A stretch of 11,971 nt of DNA from an uncultured Erysipelotrichaceae bacterium (GCA_902771745.1 CACXYG010000024.1:1-11971); one strand, 5' to 3'. Positions 1 through 7,549 are shown, counted from the first letter of the stretch. Notes: generated by a model not told the origin, from the letters alone. Program-made: numbers and translations.

Positions 1-2
1 TC

Positions 3-380
3 CTTGGTCTTGTTGTTCTTTACGATAGTGGAGGCGAGCTTCTGGCTGACCTTTTCCTGTTTTCTGTTGATAATACCGAAAACAAGCATAAGACCAACGA
101 TAACAACACAAAACTCATCAGCTTATTAGAAGACCTTGGCGATAGTAAAGCCAGCAACAAACTCTATCATCGTTTCCTTCTCTTACCAGATAAAAGCAAA
201 GCCTTACTAGACGAATATAAGATTCCTTATGACGCTTCTGATGAAGTCATCAAAGCAGCCATCAAAGCAGCCCGAGATGCCTTAGATAAAGACGATATCA
301 AAACCTACAAATACTACTACAGCATCTTGATCAACTTCAGAAACGACAAGGCCATCAACAATCTATTACATTCAATTTAA
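3..380 (+). CDS. 3' end of an unrecognised protein gene (partial)
   Basis: An open frame runs from the left edge to TAA at 378-380, giving 125 codons with no start in view. The encoded tail begins LGLVVLYDSGGELL and ends INNLLHSI. It is rich in Lys, Asp and Asn and looks mainly helical, with two segments that resemble each other weakly (KALLDEYKIPYDAS and DEVIKAAIKAARDALDKDD). No signal, catalytic motif or known domain is recognised. The gene is probably real because the frame stays open over its whole length, codon use (AAA, GAT, TTA, ATC) matches the neighbours, and a strong terminator starts directly after the stop. It converges on the nucleoside transporter operon. An antisense frame over 1-121 gives a hydrophobic stretch, but that is expected opposite an Asn/Lys/Asp/Thr-rich sequence. 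Function unknown; the N-terminal part lies outside the window. Confidence 0.65.
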   Translation, partial: LGLVVLYDSGGELLADLFLFSVDNTENKHKTNDNNTKLISLLEDLGDSKASNKLYHRFLLLPDKSKALLDEYKIPYDASDEVIKAAIKAARDALDKDDIKTYKYYYSILINFRNDKAINNLLHSI

Positions 381-381
381 A

Positions 382-429
382 AGAACCGAATCCTCGTGTT
401 TATCACGAAAGATTCGGTTCTGTTTTTTT
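382..429. terminator. Bidirectional intrinsic terminator between convergent genes
   Basis: A perfect 11-bp stem (382-392 AGAACCGAATC with 411-421 GATTCGGTTCT) continues inward as TCGTG/CACGA (394-398/404-408) around a TTTAT loop. It is followed by a T run at 423-428 for the plus-strand gene. On the minus strand the downstream side is TTTAAATTGAA, a weaker U tract. The stop codon of the minus-strand permease (428-430) sits on the edge of the T run, so one hairpin serves both convergent units. Confidence 0.9.
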
Positions 430-1420
430 ATCTTTCTTCTCTGAAGTAAGGTAAGCCAAGACTGGCTGGTGGTTGATTTTCTTTCTTCTTTCTAGAAGAG
501 TTGATAATCAAGACAACAATCGTAACCAGATATGGAAGCATCTGGATGATCTGAGTCATACCAGTGAAACCATTGATGCTTAACATGTTTGGTAAGTAGG
601 CATAAGCCCAGAACAAGAAACCAAAGAGTGGAGCACCCCATAATAAGTGAATCGGTTTCCAGGAGACAAAGATAACCAAGGCGACAGCAAGCCAACCTAA
701 GGCTTCAATACTGTTGTTGGTAGACCAAGAAGCACCAGAGAACTGCATGACATAGATCATACCGCCAAGACCGGCAAGAGAACAGCCAATCATGGTAGCG
801 ATATATTTATAGCGAGAAACATTCAAACCGACGGCATCAGCAGTGGCTGGAGATTCACCAATAGATCTTAAGTTGAGACCGATTCTTGTCCTGCGGAAGA
901 AAAACATCGCAACAACTAAGATGATAATGACAACATAGGTCATGAAGCCATAGTTGAAGAACAAGTCGCCAACCACTCCTAAATCCTTCAAAAATGGAAG
1001 ACCGGCATTGAAGATATCATTGGCGTGAGCTAACTTTGGATAGGTAGTAGAACCAGCACCGATAACCAAGGACAAGAATTTACCAAAGCCAACACCAAAG
1101 GCGGCAATCGATAAGCCTAAGACATTCTGGTTACAACGGAAGGTGACAGCAAACACGGAATAAAGAAGACCGATTAAAGCACCAGTAAGAAGAGAAGACA
1201 ACACCGCAAGCAAGATAATCACAATGACAAGTGGCTCTTCTACTGCACCCTCATACGCCTTCGTGGCAATATAGGATACAACACCAGAGAGATACATAAT
1301 GCCAGGAATACCAAGGTTGAGGTGACCGGCTTTTTCATTGATGATTTCACCACAGGCAGATATAGACAGAATGGTGCCATAGACAACAGCAAATGTAAAC
1401 CAAGTGATAAATGTATCCAT
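428..1420 (-). CDS. Nucleoside ABC transporter permease (NupQ/YufQ-like)
   Basis: This 330-residue inner-membrane permease belongs to the BPD_transp_2 family and is the second of two transmembrane subunits in a BMP-type purine nucleoside importer. Hydrophobic segments fill nearly the whole chain. The family motif AGHLNLGIPGIMYLSG is at about residues 31-46, and the cytoplasmic coupling-loop pattern GESPATADAVGLNVSRYK at about 188-205 would contact the ATPase. Length matches the roughly 320-residue members of the family. ATG at 1420 follows an ideal ribosome binding site, AAGGAGGTGAT, that overlaps the end of the upstream permease gene; only one base separates that stop from this start, so translation is probably coupled. 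It is the last gene of the operon and ends on the shared terminator. The subunit role is secure from motifs and gene order; guanosine/inosine-type substrates are inferred from family and riboswitch. Confidence 0.93.
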   Translation of the reverse strand: MDTFITWFTFAVVYGTILSISACGEIINEKAGHLNLGIPGIMYLSGVVSYIATKAYEGAVEEPLVIVIILLAVLSSLLTGALIGLLYSVFAVTFRCNQNVLGLSIAAFGVGFGKFLSLVIGAGSTTYPKLAHANDIFNAGLPFLKDLGVVGDLFFNYGFMTYVVIIILVVAMFFFRRTRIGLNLRSIGESPATADAVGLNVSRYKYIATMIGCSLAGLGGMIYVMQFSGASWSTNNSIEALGWLAVALVIFVSWKPIHLLWGAPLFGFLFWAYAYLPNMLSINGFTGMTQIIQMLPYLVTIVVLIINSSRKKKENQPPASLGLPYFREER

Positions 1421-1421
1421 A

Positions 1422-2696
1422 TTACATCACCTCCTTAGCAATCTTGTTTTCTTCTTCTATTTCCTCAATCAGACCGGAAGTCAAGGATTTGACCAAATGC
1501 TTTCTAGAGAAGGTATAGTGAATACGATAACGCATGAAGAACTTACCTAACATAACACCCAAGATGATGGCAAAGACAATAAACTGAGCAGAATATTCAT
1601 TCAGGTTAGCAGAATAACCAGAGTCCGCAAGGTTCTTCGCACCCTTCTCAAGGAAGACGATTAAAGCGCTATAGCCTACCATGGCAAAGGAATTGAAATT
1701 CGATAGCCAGCAGACGATAACGGCAGTAAAACCATAACCGAGGTCAGAGAAAGTAGAGACAGTATGATCAAAATTGCTGACGATGAAGAAACCGATCAAA
1801 CCGCATAAAAGACCGCTAAGAGAAACGGTTCTGCGAATGACATGTCTCACGTTGATGCCAGTGTATTTTGCAGTTCTGATAGAATCACCGACAACATTGA
1901 TTTCATAACCATGCTTGGTATAGCTGATATAGACATAGGTGGTAGCGACTAATACCGCAACCAAGATCAAAGGAATGAAGACAGAACTGGTGATGAATTT
2001 GTTATCAAAACCAGCATTTGCCTCAATCGTATAGAACCAACCGATATGACTGCTCTGGTTGATCAAGCCCATAGCGGATTTTTGACCTCTCCAGATATTG
2101 GTAAACAATTCAACCAGCAAGATAGCGATATAGTTCATCATCAAGGTAAACAAAGTTTCATTGGTTTTCCATGTTGCCTTGAAGAAAGCAGGAATATAAG
2201 CCCAGATACCACCGGCGACCATAGCGGATAAAGCGGAAATAAGAATGATCAAGGCATTGGCTAAATCCTTAGTGGCATCCTGAGACAACATACCCGCAAA
2301 AACACCAGGAAGATAAATCATACAAGAGGCGCAAGCAAGAGCACCGATAAGTACCTGACCCTGACCACCGATGTTCCAGAATCTCATTTTATAAGATGGA
2401 GTCAAGGCTAAGGCAATTCCTAGTAAGATAACAAAGTTTTTAAAGAAAGCGTTCAGTTTGGTGATAGATAATCCACCCTTGGCAACTGGAGCAAACGTGC
2501 CCTGGAAGATATAGACCAGAGACTGGAATGGATTATTTCCACCAACCATCCACAAAAACAGGATGGAAATAGCAACGGCGATTAAGAAGGTAACACCACG
2601 AGCAATACCCTGTTGCAAGAAGGTGGAATCATTACGTACCGTGATACGAATTCTAGAAGGTTTCTTGACTTTCTCGGTTTTCATTGTATTAGTCAT
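1422..2696 (-). CDS. Nucleoside ABC transporter permease (NupP/YufP-like)
   Basis: The 424-residue first permease subunit of the same importer (BPD_transp_2 family). A basic, cytoplasmic N-terminus of about 30 residues precedes the first membrane helix (about 33-52). The family motif FWNIGGQGQ lies at 106-114, the conserved NETLFTLMMNYIA block at 179-191, and the ATPase coupling loop GDSIRTAKYTGI at 270-281. It is longer than the roughly 350-residue B. subtilis YufP type; the extra length is in the N-terminal tail, a loop near 130-145 and an acidic/basic C-terminal tail (KSLTSGLIEEIEEENKIAKEVM). ATG at 2696 lies 8 nt inside the upstream ATPase gene and is preceded by GGAGGTG with a 4-nt gap, indicating coupled translation. 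Confidence in the transporter role is high; the significance of the extra tails is unknown. Confidence 0.93.
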   Translation of the reverse strand: MTNTMKTEKVKKPSRIRITVRNDSTFLQQGIARGVTFLIAVAISILFLWMVGGNNPFQSLVYIFQGTFAPVAKGGLSITKLNAFFKNFVILLGIALALTPSYKMRFWNIGGQGQVLIGALACASCMIYLPGVFAGMLSQDATKDLANALIILISALSAMVAGGIWAYIPAFFKATWKTNETLFTLMMNYIAILLVELFTNIWRGQKSAMGLINQSSHIGWFYTIEANAGFDNKFITSSVFIPLILVAVLVATTYVYISYTKHGYEINVVGDSIRTAKYTGINVRHVIRRTVSLSGLLCGLIGFFIVSNFDHTVSTFSDLGYGFTAVIVCWLSNFNSFAMVGYSALIVFLEKGAKNLADSGYSANLNEYSAQFIVFAIILGVMLGKFFMRYRIHYTFSRKHLVKSLTSGLIEEIEEENKIAKEVM

Positions 2697-4221
2697 GTTT
2701 CACCTCCACATTATTACTCATCAAACGGCCAATGGTCATCTTGTCTGTTGTACGAGAATCAACAATACCAGTAACCTGTCCATCACATAAAACTAAAATT
2801 CTATCAGTCAGGGCAAGTAAGACATCCAAGTCTTCACCGACATAGACAACTGCCACACCTTTTCTTTTCTGTTCGTTTAAAAGATTATAGATGGCATAAG
2901 AAGTATTGATATCAAGACCACGAGTTGCATAAGCGGTCAAAAGAAGTCTTGGAGAAGAAGCGATTTCTCTACCTACCAATACTTTCTGAACGTTACCACC
3001 GGATAGTTTGCGAACAGGGGTTTCCAAACTTGGCGTGACAACATGAAGTTGGTCTTTGATTTGTTCAGCCAAAGCATGTGGTTTTTTGGTATGCAAGAAA
3101 TAGGAATGTCCTTCTTCATAAGAACGAAGAAGCATATTGCCAGTCATACCAAATTCACCAACCAAACCCATACCGAGACGATCTTCCGGAACAAAGGCGA
3201 GACGAACACCAAGATGCTTGATCATCTTTGGTGTCTTACCGACCAATTCTTCTTTTTCGCCATCGACTTTCTTGAAAGTGATATGACTTCCGAAATCGGA
3301 ATGACGTAAACCAGTGATGGCATCAAGCAGGGCTTTCTGACCAGAACCAGAAACACCAGCAATACCTAAAATTTCACCACCATAAATGCTGAAATTAGCA
3401 TCCTTGATCAACTTGATTCCCTGAGATGAAGTGCAGTTGAGATGTTCTACTCTCAAGACTTCATCATCTTTCTTTGGTTCATCACGGTCGATATGTAAAG
3501 CCACATGTTCGCCGACCATTGCATCTGTCAAAATAGATTCGTTGGCTTTAGCAGTCTCAATGGTTTCAATCACCTTGCCTTTTCTTAAAATGGCAACACG
3601 ATCAGATAATTCCAAAACTTCATTGAGTTTATGAGTAATGATGATAACGGTCTTACCATCTTCTCTCATTTTTCTTAAAACATTAAACAGTTTCTTCGTC
3701 TCCTGAGGAGTCAAGACAGCTGTTGGTTCATCCAAGATCAAAGTGTCGACGCCACGATAAAGCAGTTTGATGATTTCCACAATCTGCTTTTCACCAACGG
3801 ACATACGATACACTTTTTTCTTGGGTTCGATTTCAAAGTCATAACGAGTGGCAATCTCTTTGACTTCACGATTGACTTTCCTGTGATCGACAAAGAATCC
3901 TTCTTCCTTCAAGCCGAGAATGATGTTGTCACTTGCCGAGAAGACTTCAATCAATTTGAAGTGCTGATGAACCATACCGATACCATGTTCAAAAGCATCC
4001 TTTGGTGAGGAGATGGTCACTTCTTTGCCATTGATTTTAATGGTACCAGAATCAGGATAATAAAGGCCGCAGAGCATGTTCATCAAAGTGGTCTTACCAG
4101 AACCGTTTTCACCCAAAAGGGAAAGAATCTCTCCTTTGTGAATCGTTAAGTTGACACTATCGTTAGCCAGGGTTTTTCCAAAGCGTTTGGAGATACCGAT
4201 CAACTCAATTGCATTTTCCAT
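2689..4221 (-). CDS. Nucleoside ABC transporter ATPase, two fused NBDs (NupO/YufO-like)
   Basis: A 510-residue cytoplasmic ATPase with two tandem nucleotide-binding domains that powers the importer. NBD1 has Walker A GENGSGKT (37-44), signature SVGEK (141-145) and Walker B LILDEP (161-166), with H-loop ITHKLNE (195-201). NBD2 has a degenerate Walker A GVSGSGQK (289-296), a good signature LSGGN (406-410), and TAYATRGLD (429-437) where an active Walker B would carry an acidic pair. A degenerate second ATP site is normal in the sugar/nucleoside subfamily. A longer reading from GTG at 4233 is possible, but that codon is part of the ribosome binding site GAAAGGTG; ATG at 4221 has 9-nt spacing and gives 510 residues, the length of YufO. 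Third in function but second in gene order, after the binding protein and a hairpin attenuator. Confidence 0.95.
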   Translation of the reverse strand: MENAIELIGISKRFGKTLANDSVNLTIHKGEILSLLGENGSGKTTLMNMLCGLYYPDSGTIKINGKEVTISSPKDAFEHGIGMVHQHFKLIEVFSASDNIILGLKEEGFFVDHRKVNREVKEIATRYDFEIEPKKKVYRMSVGEKQIVEIIKLLYRGVDTLILDEPTAVLTPQETKKLFNVLRKMREDGKTVIIITHKLNEVLELSDRVAILRKGKVIETIETAKANESILTDAMVGEHVALHIDRDEPKKDDEVLRVEHLNCTSSQGIKLIKDANFSIYGGEILGIAGVSGSGQKALLDAITGLRHSDFGSHITFKKVDGEKEELVGKTPKMIKHLGVRLAFVPEDRLGMGLVGEFGMTGNMLLRSYEEGHSYFLHTKKPHALAEQIKDQLHVVTPSLETPVRKLSGGNVQKVLVGREIASSPRLLLTAYATRGLDINTSYAIYNLLNEQKRKGVAVVYVGEDLDVLLALTDRILVLCDGQVTGIVDSRTTDKMTIGRLMSNNVEVKHD

Positions 4222-4238
4222 AAATTTATACACCTTTC

Positions 4239-4280
4239 AAAAAAGACAAAGAGGGAGGACACGCTTTGCCCTCCCTTTTT
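4239..4280 (-). terminator. Intra-operon attenuator hairpin between binding protein and ATPase
   Basis: On the minus strand, GGGAGGGCA (4275-4267) pairs with TGTCCTCCC (4261-4253, one G-U) around an AAGCG loop. It is followed by TCTTTGTCTTTTTT down to 4239. The interrupted U tract suggests partial termination, which would leave more mRNA for the binding protein than for the membrane subunits. The ATPase ribosome binding site follows immediately, so read-through is needed. Confidence 0.75.
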
Positions 4281-4297
4281 GGTAGAAATCTTATTGA

Positions 4298-5566
4298 CTA
4301 GTTCTTAGTAGCTTTGGCAACTTCAGTGATGCCATCGATACGAAGAGAGAAGTATGGAGCAGAACGTTCCACAGATTCTTCAACATAGCTGCCATAGGTA
4401 TCAGTCTTGACAGTTTCCTTGGTTTCACCCTTGTGAACGACAGATGGAGGATTGGTAGACCAATTCATGTAGGAGAAGTCAACCTTATTGGTAGTGATGT
4501 GTTCACCGTTAACAGTGAACTTGGAAGTATCGAAAACATGTAACTTACCAGCCTTGATATCAGCTTCAGCCTTAGCAACAGCTTCATCAGTACCAGCAGC
4601 AACAGATGGACCTAACTTAGTGATAGCAACAGCATCATCGTTATAGCCCTTAGCCCAGTCAGTAGCGATGGTTTCGCCCTTGATGGCAGCTTCGATGGCA
4701 TATTCATAATACTTGCCCCAGTTGTTAGTAGCGCTGGTTAAAGCAGCAGTTGGAGCAGCAGAGAGCATGTCGACGTTGTAACCGACAGAATAGACTTCCT
4801 CGCCCTTCTTATGAGCGTCTTCGATAGCTTCTGGAGCACCGGTGGAGTCAGCGTGCTGACCGATGATGACGTTACCATGAGCAATCAAAGCCTTAGCGGT
4901 AGCATTTTCACCATCGTGATCATACCAGGAATCAGTGTACTGAACTTCCATGGCAACGTTATCGGCACCAAAGCCAGCTTTGACACCGAGATAGAAAGCA
5001 GTGTAACCGGAGACAACTTCAGCATAGTTGAAAGCACCGACATAACCAATCTTCCAGTTGCCATTGGCATCCTTGTTCTTGGTAGCATCGAGTTTATTGC
5101 TATCAACTAATTCTTTTAATTTCATACCACCGACGATACCAGAAACATATCTGGCTTCGTAGATGTTAGTGAAAGCATTCTTGAAATTGGTTAAACCAGA
5201 GATAGCGGCATAGTCACCAGTAGCGGCAACAACAGTGACGTCCTTGTTGTCCTTAGCGAACTGATAAGCATAGTCCTGATGACCATAAGAGTTGGTGAAG
5301 ACGACAGAAGCACCCTGTTCAACGATTTCATTAGCGGAATCGATGACAGCACTGCTTTCTGGAACGCTGGTCTTTAAGACGACCTGAGCGCCTAACTTCT
5401 TGGCAGCTTCATTGATACCATCGATGTGAGCCTTGGAATAAGTTTCAGAAGTGTCACCGACAGAGACAAGACCGACGACGAGCTTCTTGGAATTATCGCC
5501 ACCACAACCGACAAGACCTAAGACGGATAAACCTAATACAGCTAAGCTCTTCAAACCCTTTTTCAT
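4298..5566 (-). CDS. BMP-family nucleoside-binding lipoprotein of ABC importer
   Basis: A 422-residue extracellular substrate-binding lipoprotein of the BMP (basic membrane protein, PnrA/BmpA) family, which captures purine nucleosides for the permeases. A lysine-rich start (MKKGLK), a hydrophobic core and lipobox LVGC with Cys21 give a type II signal peptide; the mature protein would be lipid-anchored. Family features include KLVVGLVSVGDTSETYSKAH near the N-terminus, ARYVSGIVGGMKLKE, KIGYVGAFNYAEVVSGYTAF and IIGQHADSTGAPEA, typical of the clostridial-type BMP branch rather than the canonical spirochaete one. At 422 residues it is longer than the 350-residue average, through a C-terminal extension. 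ATG at 5566 is chosen because AAGGAGA lies 7 nt upstream and the signal peptide starts there; an upstream in-frame GTG at 5608 falls inside the regulatory hairpin. It is the first gene of the riboswitch-controlled operon. Exact ligand is inferred. Confidence 0.93.
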   Translation of the reverse strand: MKKGLKSLAVLGLSVLGLVGCGGDNSKKLVVGLVSVGDTSETYSKAHIDGINEAAKKLGAQVVLKTSVPESSAVIDSANEIVEQGASVVFTNSYGHQDYAYQFAKDNKDVTVVAATGDYAAISGLTNFKNAFTNIYEARYVSGIVGGMKLKELVDSNKLDATKNKDANGNWKIGYVGAFNYAEVVSGYTAFYLGVKAGFGADNVAMEVQYTDSWYDHDGENATAKALIAHGNVIIGQHADSTGAPEAIEDAHKKGEEVYSVGYNVDMLSAAPTAALTSATNNWGKYYEYAIEAAIKGETIATDWAKGYNDDAVAITKLGPSVAAGTDEAVAKAEADIKAGKLHVFDTSKFTVNGEHITTNKVDFSYMNWSTNPPSVVHKGETKETVKTDTYGSYVEESVERSAPYFSLRIDGITEVAKATKN

Positions 5567-5573
5567 TATTAAA

Positions 5574-5624
5574 TCTCCTTTAAAGGTCCGTAGTGAAGTT
5601 GTTTCCACTACCCTTTAAAGGAGA
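5574..5624 (-). promoter_or_regulatory. Shine-Dalgarno-sequestering hairpin in the riboswitch leader
   Basis: A perfect 13-bp stem pairs 5624-5612 (TCTCCTTTAAAGG) with 5586-5574 (CCTTTAAAGGAGA). After a 3-nt bulge it continues as GTAGTG/CACTAC (5611-5606/5595-5590). The 3' arm contains the AAGGAG ribosome binding site of the lipoprotein gene, and the 5' arm is its anti-SD. No U tract follows, so this looks like a translational off-switch rather than a terminator. The stem end CCTTTAAAGG is also self-complementary. Confidence 0.75.
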
Positions 5625-5642
5625 ACATTCTATACTTGTACC

Positions 5643-5684
5643 AATAAATCTATGAAAAAATAAAAAAAGGAGTTAAGATTTATT
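5643..5684 (-). promoter_or_regulatory. Riboswitch expression platform: alternative hairpin with U-rich loop
   Basis: AATAAATCT (5684-5676) pairs perfectly with AGATTTATT (5651-5643). The 5' arm reuses the last four bases of aptamer P1 (5684-5681), so this 9-bp hairpin competes with ligand-stabilised P1. Its loop holds CTCCTTT (5672-5666), another anti-SD copy, and a run of seven and six U residues split by one A (5668-5655). It may link ligand state to SD access or to termination at the U tract. The mechanism is inferred. Confidence 0.55.
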
Positions 5685-5749
5685 CGTAGTGCTGGCTTTA
5701 CGGGCCACAGCGTAGAAACTTCCCACCTATTAGGGTAATTATACGAATA
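5681..5749 (-). promoter_or_regulatory. Purine (guanine-class) riboswitch aptamer
   Basis: The minus strand carries the purine aptamer: P1 TATTCGTA/TACGAATA (5749-5742/5688-5681, 8 bp), J1/2 starting TAA, L2 TAATAGG (5732-5726), J2/3 GTTTCTAC (5719-5712), L3 CCGTAAA (5703-5697) and J3/1 ACTA (5690-5687). The GG of L2 and CC of L3 needed for the loop-loop contact are present. The specificity base equivalent to xpt C74 is C (5689), which predicts guanine/hypoxanthine, and the U51 equivalent is kept, arguing against a 2'-deoxyguanosine variant. P2 is weak and P3 has a 2-nt bulge. It lies in the leader of a nucleoside import operon, as expected for purine feedback. Confidence 0.9.
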
Positions 5750-5769
5750 CTAACTTCAACTACACGTAG

Positions 5770-5799
5770 ATTATACAAATGAAATCGTCACAAAGTATG
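5770..5799 (-). promoter_or_regulatory. Promoter of the nucleoside import operon
   Basis: A consensus -10, TATAAT, lies at 5775-5770 on the minus strand, with a predicted start about 7 nt downstream near 5763, just before the aptamer. The -35 is poor (TACTTT at about 16-nt spacing). The 5' leader would be roughly 195 nt and holds the whole riboswitch. Confidence 0.7.
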
Positions 5800-5881
5800 T
5801 CTTTTCTATATGAAAGCGCTTAAGGATCATACTTTGATGATTTTTCATCCTCATCTGAAACCACTAAGTCGCATCACATAT

Positions 5882-5909
5882 AAAAAAGAGTCGCCATTTT
5901 CAGGCGACT
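5882..5909 (-). terminator. Intrinsic terminator of the CBS-pyrG operon
   Basis: AGTCGCC (5909-5903) pairs with GGCGACT (5895-5889) around a 7-nt loop, TGAAAAT, on the minus strand. CTTTTTT (5888-5882) follows. It lies 11 nt after the pyrG stop codon. Confidence 0.9.
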
Positions 5910-5920
5910 TTGAACTCAAA

Positions 5921-7531
5921 CTAATGCTTTTTATTGTTATAGATAACAGCAGCTTCAATCAAGCCCTTGAACAGTGGATGAGGTTTATCTGGTCTAGACT
6001 TAAATTCCGGATGAGCCTGAGTGGCAACAAAATAAGGATGATCCTTAAGTTCAATCATCTCCACAATTCTGTTATCAGGAGAGAAACCAACCGGTATTAA
6101 ACCATGCGAGACAAGATCATCACGGTAGTCATTGTTGACTTCATAACGATGACGATGACGTTCTGAAATCTCGCCTGTACCATATAAGGCATAAGGCTTA
6201 CTACCTTCAATCAGATGGCAAGGATAAGCGCCAAGTCTCATCGTACCACCAAGGTTGACAACACCATTCTGTTCTGGCATCAAGTCGATGACTGGATGAG
6301 TGGTATCAGGATTAAACTCAGTAGAATCAGCATCCTTGTAGCCTAAGACATTTCTGGCAAATTCAATGATGGCAGTCTGCATACCTAGGCAGATTCCCAA
6401 GAATGGGATCTTGTTGACTCTAGCATACCAGATAGCATCTAGCATACCTTCAATACCACGTTTACCAAATCCACCTGGAACTAGGATACCATCGACATCC
6501 TTTAAGACAGTCGAGGCGGTTTCCTTGGTAACTGTCTCCGATTCGATAAATTCAATTTCTACCTTCTTATGGCAAGACCAACCAGCAGCCTTCAAGGCTT
6601 CATTGACAGAGATGTAGGCATCATGAAGCGCCATATATTTACCAACAAGCGCAATCTTGATGATGTCCTTGCTGGACTTGATGGTGTTGACCATCTCGGT
6701 CCAGACGCTGAGATCAGGTTCTGGTGCTGGGATATGTAAGGTTTCGCAAACAGCCTGAGCAAACTTTTCTTTCTCCAACATCAATGGAAGTTCATAAACC
6801 GTCTCACAGTCATAGTTTGGAAGGACGTGAGAGGAAGGAACGTTGCAGAAGAGAGAAATCTTATCAATCGAATGCTGATCGATTTCATGTTCACTTCTAC
6901 AGACGACAATATCAGGCTGTAAACCCATGGACTGTAAGGTTTTGACAGCCATCTGGGTGGGTTTAGTCTTGATTTCATCACTGGCTCTGAGATAAGGAAT
7001 CAAAGAGACGATGATGATACAGACATTCTCGGCTCCGACTTCCGCCTTGAACTGACGGATAGATTCGAAGAATGGCTGAGATTCAATATCACCGATAGTA
7101 CCACCGATTTCGATGATGGTAATACCTGTTTCATCTTTTCTTTCATTGCGGTGGAAACGAGATTTGATCTCGTTGGTAACGTGAGGAATAACCTGAACGG
7201 TACCGCCACCATAGTCACCATGTCTTTCTTTGGATAAGACAGTTTCATAAACCTTACCTGTGGTGACGTTAGAACCTTTGTCTAATTTTTCGTCGATAAA
7301 TCTTTCATAATGACCTAAGTCCAAGTCGGTTTCTGTACCGTCATCGGTGACAAAGACCTCACCGTGTTGAACTGGTGACATTGTACCTGGATCTACGTTA
7401 AGATACGGATCGAATTTCTGCATTGTGACATGGTGTCCGCGGGCTTTCAGTAAGCGACCTAAAGAAGCTGCTGTAATACCCTTACCTAAACCGGAGATGA
7501 CACCGCCAGTGACGAAGATATACTTTTCCAT
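5921..7531 (-). CDS. pyrG: CTP synthase (glutamine-hydrolysing)
   Basis: A 536-residue cytosolic enzyme that aminates UTP to CTP using ATP and glutamine, the last step of de novo pyrimidine nucleotide synthesis. The N-terminal synthase domain (about 1-266) begins KYIFVTGGVISGLGKG with the P-loop GGVISGLGKG at 9-18 and has EIGGTIGDIESQPF at 141-154. The C-terminal class I glutamine amidotransferase domain (about 290-536) has oxyanion-loop PGGFGKRG (352-359), nucleophile Cys381 in GICLGMQ, and His507/Glu509 in HPEF. Length equals the family norm. ATG at 7531 is preceded by AGGAG with 9-nt spacing. The gene sits 18 nt after the CBS-domain gene and has no evident promoter or pyrG-type initiation leader of its own, so it is probably transcribed from the promoter in front of the CBS gene. 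It ends at its own terminator. No unusual residues seen. Confidence 0.98.
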   Translation of the reverse strand: MEKYIFVTGGVISGLGKGITAASLGRLLKARGHHVTMQKFDPYLNVDPGTMSPVQHGEVFVTDDGTETDLDLGHYERFIDEKLDKGSNVTTGKVYETVLSKERHGDYGGGTVQVIPHVTNEIKSRFHRNERKDETGITIIEIGGTIGDIESQPFFESIRQFKAEVGAENVCIIIVSLIPYLRASDEIKTKPTQMAVKTLQSMGLQPDIVVCRSEHEIDQHSIDKISLFCNVPSSHVLPNYDCETVYELPLMLEKEKFAQAVCETLHIPAPEPDLSVWTEMVNTIKSSKDIIKIALVGKYMALHDAYISVNEALKAAGWSCHKKVEIEFIESETVTKETASTVLKDVDGILVPGGFGKRGIEGMLDAIWYARVNKIPFLGICLGMQTAIIEFARNVLGYKDADSTEFNPDTTHPVIDLMPEQNGVVNLGGTMRLGAYPCHLIEGSKPYALYGTGEISERHRHRYEVNNDYRDDLVSHGLIPVGFSPDNRIVEMIELKDHPYFVATQAHPEFKSRPDKPHPLFKGLIEAAVIYNNKKH

Positions 7532-7549
7532 GCTTGAGCACTCCTATAT

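Noticed and set aside
1..121. Minus-strand frame with a hydrophobic segment (VVIVGLMLVFGIINRK)
   Set aside because: It is antisense to an Asn/Lys/Asp/Thr-rich stretch, which gives Val/Leu/Phe by complementarity, and stop codons lie just upstream, whereas the plus frame is open throughout and followed by a terminator.
2046..3634. Plus-strand frames inside the permease and ATPase genes
   Set aside because: They lie antisense to well-supported genes, have no ribosome sites and show no recognisable protein features.
4222..4233. GTG start at 4233 for the ATPase
   Set aside because: That GTG is part of the GAAAGGTG ribosome binding site; ATG at 4221 has correct spacing and gives the family length.
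5567..5608. Longer start (GTG at 5608) for the nucleoside-binding lipoprotein
   Set aside because: It lies inside the SD-sequestering hairpin, lacks a ribosome site, and would put 14 residues before a normal lipoprotein signal peptide that has its own ATG and SD.
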